Origin: DATKWV01 sp035529405
Lineage (GTDB): Bacteria > Planctomycetota > Phycisphaerae > Sedimentisphaerales > Anaerobacaceae
NCBI GenBank assembly: GCA_035529405.1
Contig: DATKWV010000081.1
Span: 1 to 11,141, forward strand
Direction: 5' to 3'
Length of the DNA stretch: 11,141 nt
Below the pieces are notes generated by a model, which did no database searches, was not told where the DNA came from, and saw only the letters and a list, made by a program, of their open reading frames with translations. Of the stretch, positions 1 through 4,749 are shown in pieces. Within the stretch, counting starts at the first letter, position 1. Every line of letters begins with the position of its first letter. A program made the position numbers and the translations under genes.

Positions 1-372
1 GCCTTCAGCCCGCAGCTTCTCGTACATCTGCTCGAACGCAAGCTGCAGTGCACCTTTGCCTGCCGGCTGAAGCTTATCGGCTATAAGCTGGTATTTTCCG
101 TTGGGTACATAGACCTCGATACAGCCGGTTGCGATAACAGCTAAGCCGTTTTCGGGCAGGAATTTCAGGCCGTTATACCTGCTTTTCCACATAACAGCCG
201 GCAGTTTGGAATTTTCATCTTTCAGTGCGAAGTAGCAGTGTCCGCTGTGGTGCAGTTTCCAGTCGGTTATTTGGCCGGTGACTGTGACCCTGCCGGGCAG
301 GCTGGTGTCCAGCACGGCTTTTATCAGCGTGTTGATTTCGGTAACGGTGTATATTTTGCCGGTATTTTTCAT
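1..372 (-). CDS. xseA: Exodeoxyribonuclease VII large subunit, N-terminal part (runs off window)
   Basis: XseA is the large, catalytic subunit of cytoplasmic exonuclease VII, which works with several XseB subunits to degrade single-stranded DNA into short oligonucleotides during repair. Only the first 124 residues are present; the family is usually 400-460 residues, and the rest lies beyond position 1. What is seen is the N-terminal OB-fold: the opening YTVTEINTLIK (residues 8-18), SGHCYFALKDE (43-53), the PENG and PNGKYQL turns (73-76, 90-96), and the family hallmark GALQLAFEQ (107-115) that begins the link to the catalytic domain. The start is ATG at 372-370, preceded by a purine-rich AAAAAGAA instead of a strong Shine-Dalgarno. 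It is transcribed away from the pilin gene from a near-consensus promoter just upstream. Identity is secure from the motifs; nothing can be said of the catalytic part. Confidence 0.93.
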   Translation of the reverse strand, partial: MKNTGKIYTVTEINTLIKAVLDTSLPGRVTVTGQITDWKLHHSGHCYFALKDENSKLPAVMWKSRYNGLKFLPENGLAVIATGCIEVYVPNGKYQLIADKLQPAGKGALQLAFEQMYEKLRAEG

Positions 373-391
373 TTCTTTTTGCCGGGCCTTG

Positions 392-420
392 ATTATAAGC
401 GCTAATCGCCGGATTATCAA
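392..420 (-). promoter_or_regulatory. Sigma-70-type promoter for xseA
   Basis: Reading the minus strand, TTGATA (420-415) is followed by a 17-base spacer and a perfect TATAAT (397-392). This is one mismatch from the full consensus at ideal spacing. The start of transcription would fall near 385, leaving a leader of only about 13 bases before the xseA ATG at 372. Sequence match is direct; activity is inferred. Confidence 0.7.
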
Positions 421-453
421 TGTTTACCCCAGCCGGCATAATTGGCTATTTAC

Positions 454-551
454 GATTTTCGATTGGGGATTTGAGATTGCCGCGTCGGCCTTCGGCCTCC
501 TCGCAATGACATCTCTGCCTTCTGCCTTCTGTCTTCCGTCTTCCGTCTTCT
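454..551. repeat. Composite intergenic repeat: heptamers, palindromic core, heptamers
   Basis: Three parts sit side by side. Positions 454-481 are four heptamers that each begin GATT (GATTTTC, GATTGGG, GATTTGA, GATTGCC). Positions 476-507 are a core bounded by ATTGC and GCAAT with GGCC-TTC-GGCC at its centre, able to fold as an interrupted hairpin. Positions 517-551 are five GYCTTCY heptamers. The whole lies in the non-coding gap between xseA and the pilin gene. Layout is seen directly. That it is a dispersed genomic element, of the kind that gives spurious short ORFs in many genomes, is inference from its appearance. Confidence 0.6.
517..551. repeat. Five tandem GYCTTCY heptamers
   Basis: The units are GCCTTCT twice, GTCTTCC twice, then GTCTTCT, with no bases between them. 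The strand is purely pyrimidine apart from the first G of each unit. Heptamer tandem repeats are known in cyanobacteria (STRR) and other bacteria; copy number in such arrays can vary by slippage. They do not fall in a gene here. Confidence 0.75.
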
Positions 552-591
552 ATCCCAGTTACCATTTAACCATTTTTTGGCCCTGCGTAAT

Positions 592-619
592 TTGGCGTCT
601 GCGTGTTTGTTTCTTATAT
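592..619 (+). promoter_or_regulatory. Weak candidate promoter for the major pilin
   Basis: TTGGCG (592-597), a 16-base spacer and TATATT (614-619) give the best sigma-70-like match I found upstream of the pilin. It would produce a leader of roughly 160 bases. The -35 matches only four of six positions, so this is a candidate, not a firm call. No -24/-12 sigma-54 site was found instead. Confidence 0.25.
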
Positions 620-739
620 TTTGCATAGATAACAGCATCCGAGTACAGGTTCTCCGAGGAGTTTTTTTAGGACGCAGGGTGATAATGGGGCGGCAATCAA
701 AAAATCACCGATAAATCCGGGCAAAAACAGAAATTCTGG

Positions 740-758
740 CAATGTTGCGTAAACATTG
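740..758 (+). promoter_or_regulatory. Hairpin in the pilin leader
   Basis: CAATGTT (740-746) and AACATTG (752-758) are perfectly complementary around the loop GCGTA, and G-U pairs could extend the stem by two. A second, smaller stem CAAG/CTTG with a T5 loop follows at 763-775, directly before the AAAGGGG ribosome-binding site (776-782). Possible roles are mRNA stabilisation or translational control of an abundant pilin. It is also an inverted repeat that a repressor could bind. Confidence 0.4.
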
Positions 759-788
759 TTGACAAGTTTTTCTTGAAAGGGGAAACAG

Positions 789-1253
789 ATGAGAGGCAGA
801 AAAGGTTTTACATTGGTGGAAATTCTGATTGTGGTGGTCATCCTTGGTATTCTGGCTGCAATAGTGATTCCGCAGTTCAGCAACGCCAGCACCGAGGCTC
901 GCCAGGCCAGCCTGGTCAGCGACCTCCAAAGTGCGCGTGCAGCCATCGAGCTGTACAAGATCCAGCACAAGGATGATATGCCGGGCGTCAGTGCCAGCTT
1001 TGAGTACTGCCTGACCGAGTGCACCGATATTGACGGTGTTGCTTCAGCGGGCGACCCGGGTGACTGGGGTGTTTACGGCCCCTATCTGGAAAGGATTCCC
1101 ACAAATCCGTTCAACGATTCCAATTCTGTCCGCATAGATGGTGCTGCTGCCGGTGCCGACACCGACGGCTGGAGGTTTGATTCCACCCGCGGTGATTTCC
1201 AGGCTGATGATATTGAGGACTGCCTTGACGGTACCGCTCATACCAGGCTGTAA
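789..1253 (+). CDS. GspG-like major pseudopilin / type IV prepilin
   Basis: This 154-residue protein is a precursor of a pilin-type filament subunit for a type II secretion or type IV pilus system. A prepilin peptidase would cleave the 6-residue basic leader MRGRKG before Phe7; the mature protein then has the required Glu at +5 (Glu11) and a hydrophobic helix (residues 7-28) ending in the classic IPQFSNA that inserts in the inner membrane and packs the filament core. The C-terminal half has a GspG-like turn, YLERIPTNPF (99-108), then an acidic, Gly-rich end (123-142) that may bind calcium. Three Cys (74, 78, 145) could allow a disulphide. The ATG is chosen because it gives the shortest valid leader and follows AAAGGGG at 776-782. 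A hairpin terminator follows. Family is firm; assignment to T2SS rather than a pilus is not. Confidence 0.88.
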   Translation: MRGRKGFTLVEILIVVVILGILAAIVIPQFSNASTEARQASLVSDLQSARAAIELYKIQHKDDMPGVSASFEYCLTECTDIDGVASAGDPGDWGVYGPYLERIPTNPFNDSNSVRIDGAAAGADTDGWRFDSTRGDFQADDIEDCLDGTAHTRL

Positions 1254-1304
1254 CACCTCGGCCGGGATACGCAGCGGCAACACTAAGGCGTAACTGAAAA
1301 GATG

Positions 1305-1346
1305 GGCTGACCGGTATTAGCCATAAGCTTTGCCGGTCAGCCTTTT
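1305..1346 (+). terminator. Rho-independent terminator of the pilin gene
   Basis: GGCTGACCGG (1305-1314) pairs perfectly with CCGGTCAGCC (1333-1342) across an 18-base loop, followed at once by TTTT (1343-1346). It begins 51 bases after the pilin stop codon, so the pilin is probably made from a single-gene transcript. Confidence 0.8.
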
Positions 1347-1366
1347 GTAGTTCGTGGTTGTTTAGC

Positions 1367-1385
1367 GGCCGCCGGCCCGGCGGCC
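1367..1385. other. GC-only hairpin after the pilin terminator
   Basis: GGCCGCCG (1367-1374) and CGGCGGCC (1378-1385) form an eight-pair all-GC stem with loop GCC. No T-run follows on the plus strand. It is the second of three consecutive stems (1305-1419), perhaps a backup terminator or an RNA 3'-end block. Confidence 0.5.
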
Positions 1386-1392
1386 AGAGAAA

Positions 1393-1419
1393 AAAGGCCG
1401 CTTATGCTTATCGGCCTTT
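1393..1419 (-). terminator. Hairpin with U-tract on the minus strand (possibly bidirectional)
   Basis: AAAGGCCG (1393-1400) pairs with CGGCCTTT (1412-1419) across an 11-base loop. Read on the minus strand the stem runs into TTTTTT, a good intrinsic terminator shape; on the plus strand only TTT follows. I see no gene on the minus strand to its right for which it would be needed, so it may act as the last of a terminator stack or block antisense transcription towards the pilin. Confidence 0.5.
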
Positions 1420-1782
1420 GCTGTTGAAGTAGCAAAAAATCACAATTATTTAACACCCCGAATCTGTTCCTTGGCCCCGTTACAGGTAACCGTAAGCTGA
1501 GACGTTATTATCGTATATTTTGACGATTGTACTAATTGTGCTGAACTTGATTCTCAGGGGCGGTGTTTTGGCGGTTATAAACGGCTTATTTCCAGGCCCA
1601 AAGCCCGTAAGAAGGGCAGCCCTGCACCGTTGATTCTCAACAAGGCCCAAAGGGCCGACCGGCCTTGCGAATCGGCTGATAAAGAGCCGTCCAAAACAGG
1701 ACGAAAAAACAGCAGTCAAAAGGGTTACCTTAATAAGCAGGCGGGTGAGCGTATGAGGATTTCTATTTCCAGGAGAAAACCA
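1420..1782 (+). other. Gap before the minor prepilin with a structured, probably transcribed leader
   Basis: No gene is supported in this stretch. The first part (1420-1560) is AT-rich and I found no convincing -35/-10 pair. The second part can fold into successive small stems: GCCC/GGGC near 1600-1614, GGCCC-AAA-GGGCC (1644-1656), CGGCT/AGCCG (1673-1689) and GTCC/GGAC (1689-1702). The last two share a base, so they may compete. It matches no riboswitch class I know by eye, including the c-di-GMP-I type. Confidence 0.35.
1771..1775 (+). promoter_or_regulatory. Strong Shine-Dalgarno deciding the prepilin start
   Basis: AGGAG lies seven bases before an in-frame GTG at 1783 and is the best ribosome-binding site in the window. 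It favours GTG 1783 over the upstream ATG at 1753, which has only a GC-rich GGCGGGTGAG in front. Confidence 0.6.
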
Positions 1783-2265
1783 GTGACTGTCGGGCCGGAT
1801 GCTGAACGGCTTTGCACCGGCTTTACACTCATCGAGATTCTGATTGTGGTGGTGATACTGCTGATAGCCGGCGTAATCGTTATACCCGTGATAAGCAGTG
1901 CCGCCGGTGTCCAGGTACGCAGCGCCGCCAATATGCTGGCCGCTGACCTGGAGTACGCACGCAGCATGGCCATAACAACCGGCCGCAATCATTCGGTCGT
2001 CTTTGACCAGGCCGGCAACAGCTACCAGCTCGAGGACGATACCGCCGCGGTCATAAAGCGACCGCTCAGCAGCGGTGATTATGTGGTCAATCTCGGAACC
2101 GGCGAACTGAATAAGGTCTCAATCAGCAGCGTCGATTATACAAGCGTTGTTTTTGACTGTCTCGGCAGCTCAAACAACGGATGCAATATTGTACTGGCGA
2201 CCACGCAGGAGAACGTAACCGTCACTGTCGAGCCTGTTACCGGCTTTATAGCGGTTGGTGATTAA
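1783..2265 (+). CDS. GspH/FimT-like minor prepilin
   Basis: This is a minor pseudopilin precursor that would sit at or near the tip of a type II secretion pseudopilus or type IV pilus. From GTG 1783 it has 160 residues: a 13-residue leader ending in CTG, cleavage before Phe14, Glu18 at mature +5, and a hydrophobic helix to about residue 35. The following LAADLEYARSMAI region is typical of GspH/FimT, as is the pattern of hydrophobic strands after it. Two Cys (in FDCLGSSNNGC) could pair. An ATG 30 bases upstream (1753) would give a 23-residue leader, long for this class and without a good ribosome-binding site, hence the GTG choice. It lies between the major pilin and the secretin but is separated from both by structured gaps. 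Family is firm, the exact subunit name less so. Confidence 0.83.
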   Translation: MTVGPDAERLCTGFTLIEILIVVVILLIAGVIVIPVISSAAGVQVRSAANMLAADLEYARSMAITTGRNHSVVFDQAGNSYQLEDDTAAVIKRPLSSGDYVVNLGTGELNKVSISSVDYTSVVFDCLGSSNNGCNIVLATTQENVTVTVEPVTGFIAVGD

Positions 2266-2273
2266 CAAGGTAC

Positions 2274-2315
2274 ATGCAAAACCGTCGTAATTGTGAGAAG
2301 GGTTATTTGATGTAA
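2274..2315 (+). pseudogene. Tiny ORF resembling the start of a lost prepilin
   Basis: An ATG eight bases after the prepilin stop, with AAGG in front, encodes only MQNRRNCEKGYLM before TAA. The basic stretch ending in Lys-Gly and followed by an aromatic residue and Leu looks like a prepilin leader and cleavage site, and this is where a GspI/PilV gene would be expected. No hydrophobic helix follows in any frame before the secretin. It may be a vestige, a translated leader peptide, or chance. Confidence 0.2.
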
Positions 2316-2340
2316 GCGGACAAAGTGGTAATTGGTCAAT

Positions 2341-2369
2341 GATTATTGCCGGCGGTGCCGGCGATAATC
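2341..2369 (+). promoter_or_regulatory. Long stem-loop just upstream of the secretin
   Basis: GATTATTGCCGGC (2341-2353) pairs with GCCGGCGATAATC (2357-2369) over a GGT loop, 13 pairs with one G-U. No T-run follows, so it is not a normal terminator. It ends 10 bases before the secretin's AAGGA (2380-2384). It could protect the mRNA after processing, tune translation, or be a dyad bound by a regulator. Confidence 0.5.
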
Positions 2370-2392
2370 GCACGAAATTAAGGACCTAAATC

Positions 2393-4246
2393 ATGGAACG
2401 CAAAAAGAATTCAGGCAGGGGCAGACGTTTCAGCCTCAAAGACGCGATGGTAGAAGTGAAAAAAAGGCTGCGAAAAGACATGCTCGTATGGGCAGGTGCA
2501 TTGCTCTTGATTGCTGCCATAGCCTTCGGTGACGTTCAGCAGGGCTCAATGGAAGTTGACATCGATACAGGAAACTATCAGTACGCTCGCCTTACAGAAG
2601 AGACCGCTTTACAGCAGGCAAGTTATGTGCCTGTGGACACAAGGCTGCGGTCGCTGAAGTTCGAGCCGGGTCTTGGTGTCGTGCAGGCGCTGGCTATGCT
2701 GGCCCGGGTGTATGAAAAGAACATCGTGCCCAGTGGCGGTGTCGATGGGACGTTGGCCTTCAGAGACCTTTCCAATGTGACCTTTGAGGAGGCCCTCGAG
2801 GCCATTCTCGGCGCAAAATTCAAGTACGAGCAGACCGGTAACCTACTCAAGGTCTATACCAGGGCAGAGTACCTGCAAATCAAGACCGACCAGGACCGGA
2901 TGATAACGAGGGTCTTTACTTTGTATTACATCACCGCAAAGGAAGCGCAATCGCTTGTTACACCGGTGCTCAGCAGTGCCGGCGTGGTCAAAAGCAGCTC
3001 CGCAGCCGAAATCGGGGTACCCGCTGGCGAATCGATTACCTCTGATAGTGCAGGCGGCGATACTATCGCCGCGCACGATATCTTGATAATGCGGGACTTC
3101 CCGGAGAATATAACCGAGGCCGCAAAGCTTCTGCGAAACCTCGACGTAAGGCCCAAACAGGTCCTGATTGAGGCCACTATAATGACCGCCACTCTGACCG
3201 AGGCAATGCAGTTCGGCGCCGACCTGAACCTGCTTGCCGGCGTAAGCCTCGACGGCACCGCCTCAACCGCGGACATTGCCTTTGACACCGGAGTCCGTGA
3301 TGGTACTGCCGCCACTACCCCTATCAGTCAGATAGCGGGGGGCACCAAGGGTACGCCGCTGCAGGTGGCGGGGTTTGCGTTTATGGGCAGTGGCCTGAGG
3401 ATTGGTGTTACCAGCGGCGATGTGGCCGCGTTTATAACCGCCGTTGAATCGGTCACCGATGTTACGGTGCTGGCAAATCCCAAGATACTGGCGGTCAATA
3501 AGCAGCTTGGCCAGGTGTACATAGGCACAAAGCTCGGTTACATAGCTCAAACCACGCAGACACAGACGTCAACTACCCAGAGCGTAAAGTTCCTCGATAC
3601 CGGCACCAAGCTTTCGTTCAGGCCCTATATCGGCAACGACGGCTATATCCGAATGGACATCCATCCCAAGGACAGCACCGGCCAGCTCAATGCCCAGGGC
3701 GTGCCCGACGAGACCAGCGCCGAGCTTGCAACGAACATAATTGTCAAGGACGGCCAGACCATAGTTATCGGCGGCCTGTTCAGGGACGTTGTAACCAAGG
3801 GCCGAAGCCAGATTCCGATTATCGGCAACATCCCGATTTTGGGTGACCTGCTGTCAAAAACCTCCGATTCCAGTCAGCGTCAGGAAGTCATAGTGCTGCT
3901 TACCCCGCACATCATCGAAGAGCCTTCACAGACCAGGGGCAGGGCACGTGCTGAAGACGTCAACCGCAAAGTCCATGCTGCAGCCGAGTCGCTGCGGTGG
4001 GAAACCAGGGCCAGAATGGCTGAGGAACATTATGAAAAGGCTGCTAAGGCCTATCTTGAAGGTGACACCGAAACGGCGCTGAAAGAGGTCAGGCTGGCTC
4101 TTGAGCTTCGTGCAACCTATCTGGAGGCCCTTCGTTTGAAGGACCGGATTATGGCTGAAGAGTATCCCGACCTGGCCGACAAGACCGCCAGAAAGATTCT
4201 GCGGGTTGTTGAGCGAAGGGATATGGACAGGTGGCTTAGAAGGTGA
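2393..4246 (+). CDS. Secretin (GspD/PilQ family) with C-terminal helical tail
   Basis: Secretins form large ring channels in the outer membrane through which type II substrates or type IV pili pass. The 617 residues read in order: a long basic N-region (1-30), a hydrophobic segment (31-45) acting as signal peptide, an STN domain (about 85-156), an N1/N3-like ring-building domain (about 171-254, with RVFTLYYITAKEA and LLRNLDVRPKQVLIEA), and the secretin domain (256-508). The last carries VLANPKILAVNK, the VKDGQTIVIGGL signature (451-462), IPIIGNIPILGDL and the terminal VLLTPHII strand. Only one ring domain lies between STN and the barrel, fewer than in a typical GspD. After residue 510 comes about 100 residues of charged helix including one TPR-like pair (540-580). 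No lipobox. ATG 2393 has AAGGA eight bases upstream. Confidence 0.92.
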   Translation: MERKKNSGRGRRFSLKDAMVEVKKRLRKDMLVWAGALLLIAAIAFGDVQQGSMEVDIDTGNYQYARLTEETALQQASYVPVDTRLRSLKFEPGLGVVQALAMLARVYEKNIVPSGGVDGTLAFRDLSNVTFEEALEAILGAKFKYEQTGNLLKVYTRAEYLQIKTDQDRMITRVFTLYYITAKEAQSLVTPVLSSAGVVKSSSAAEIGVPAGESITSDSAGGDTIAAHDILIMRDFPENITEAAKLLRNLDVRPKQVLIEATIMTATLTEAMQFGADLNLLAGVSLDGTASTADIAFDTGVRDGTAATTPISQIAGGTKGTPLQVAGFAFMGSGLRIGVTSGDVAAFITAVESVTDVTVLANPKILAVNKQLGQVYIGTKLGYIAQTTQTQTSTTQSVKFLDTGTKLSFRPYIGNDGYIRMDIHPKDSTGQLNAQGVPDETSAELATNIIVKDGQTIVIGGLFRDVVTKGRSQIPIIGNIPILGDLLSKTSDSSQRQEVIVLLTPHIIEEPSQTRGRARAEDVNRKVHAAAESLRWETRARMAEEHYEKAAKAYLEGDTETALKEVRLALELRATYLEALRLKDRIMAEEYPDLADKTARKILRVVERRDMDRWLRR

Positions 4247-4249
4247 CCG

Positions 4250-4282
4250 ACCGTCGGCGCTTATTGAGCCGCCGGCGGTTTC
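4250..4282 (+). terminator. Possible terminator after the secretin
   Basis: ACCGTCGGCG (4250-4259) pairs with CGCCGGCGGT (4270-4279), ten pairs with one G-U and a 10-base loop, followed by a short TT. The stem is strong but the T-tract is poor, so it may terminate only partly and let the receiver gene downstream be read at a lower level. Confidence 0.45.
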
Positions 4283-4335
4283 TGATACAGACACGTAAAG
4301 AACGATTGTTACGATTCTTTAGCGGGGACATTGTA

Positions 4336-4749
4336 ATGGCGAACAAAAAGATATTGGTTGTTGACGACGAGATACACATAATCCACGTGGTGGCCATAAA
4401 GCTGCGCAACAACGGCTACGAGGTTGTCGCCGCCGAAAACGGGCTTGAGGGATACGAGACGGCCTGCCGCGAAAAACCGGACCTTGTGGTTACCGACTAT
4501 CAGATGCCGATGATGAGCGGGCTTGAGATGGTCGAAAAGCTGCGCCAGAACCCGGACACCGCTGACATACCGGTAATAATGCTCACGGCCAGAAGTTTTG
4601 CCATAGAGAACGACCAGAAACAGCAGCTGCAGATAGCCCACTTTCTCAGCAAACCCTTCAGCCCGAAGGAATTGTTAATGAGCATCGAGGACATTCTATA
4701 TCAGAGACAGGTCGCAGCAAATGGCAGTCAAAGCCGAAGAGCATATTGA
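4336..4749 (+). CDS. Single-domain response regulator (CheY-like receiver)
   Basis: This 137-residue protein is a complete receiver domain with no output domain. It receives phosphate from a histidine kinase and presumably acts by contacting a partner. Key residues are all there: the acidic pair Asp10-Asp11, phospho-acceptor Asp54 in VVTDYQMP, Thr84 and Lys106 in LSKPF. After the domain only a short polar tail (about 125-137) remains. ATG 4336 follows GGGGA with good spacing; an upstream in-frame extension lacks a ribosome-binding site and is not receiver-like. Its last 29 bases overlap the start of the HD-GYP gene, so the two are almost certainly co-translated. In RpfG proteins the same two activities are one polypeptide, so this receiver is likely to control the neighbour. 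No kinase is adjacent; the kinase at 8857 is a candidate only. Confidence 0.9.
   Translation: MANKKILVVDDEIHIIHVVAIKLRNNGYEVVAAENGLEGYETACREKPDLVVTDYQMPMMSGLEMVEKLRQNPDTADIPVIMLTARSFAIENDQKQQLQIAHFLSKPFSPKELLMSIEDILYQRQVAANGSQSRRAY

Noticed and set aside
278..628. Plus-strand reading frame of 116 codons
   Set aside because: It overlaps antisense to xseA and then runs through the repeat; composition is that of non-coding sequence.
450..638. Minus-strand reading frame of 62 codons in the xseA-pilin gap
   Set aside because: Most of it is the translation of the heptamer repeat and palindromic core, giving a low-complexity Arg/Lys/Gln-rich peptide. No ribosome-binding site or family resemblance.
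736..752. TGGCA...TTGC before the pilin as a sigma-54 promoter
   Set aside because: Only three bases separate TGGCA and TTGC where six are needed, so the GG and GC elements are on the wrong helical spacing.
759..764. TTGACA as a -35 element of the pilin promoter
   Set aside because: A matching -10 would have to lie at or beyond the ribosome-binding site, and no TATAAT-like hexamer is there.
631..788. c-di-GMP-I (GEMM) riboswitch in the pilin leader
   Set aside because: GGACGCAGGG and GGGCAAAAAC faintly recall conserved segments, but their order is wrong and the GNRA-tetraloop/receptor layout cannot be made out.
4243..4335. N-terminal extension of the receiver upstream of ATG 4336
   Set aside because: The stretch includes the secretin stop and a hairpin, encodes an Arg-rich peptide unlike a receiver, and lacks a ribosome-binding site.
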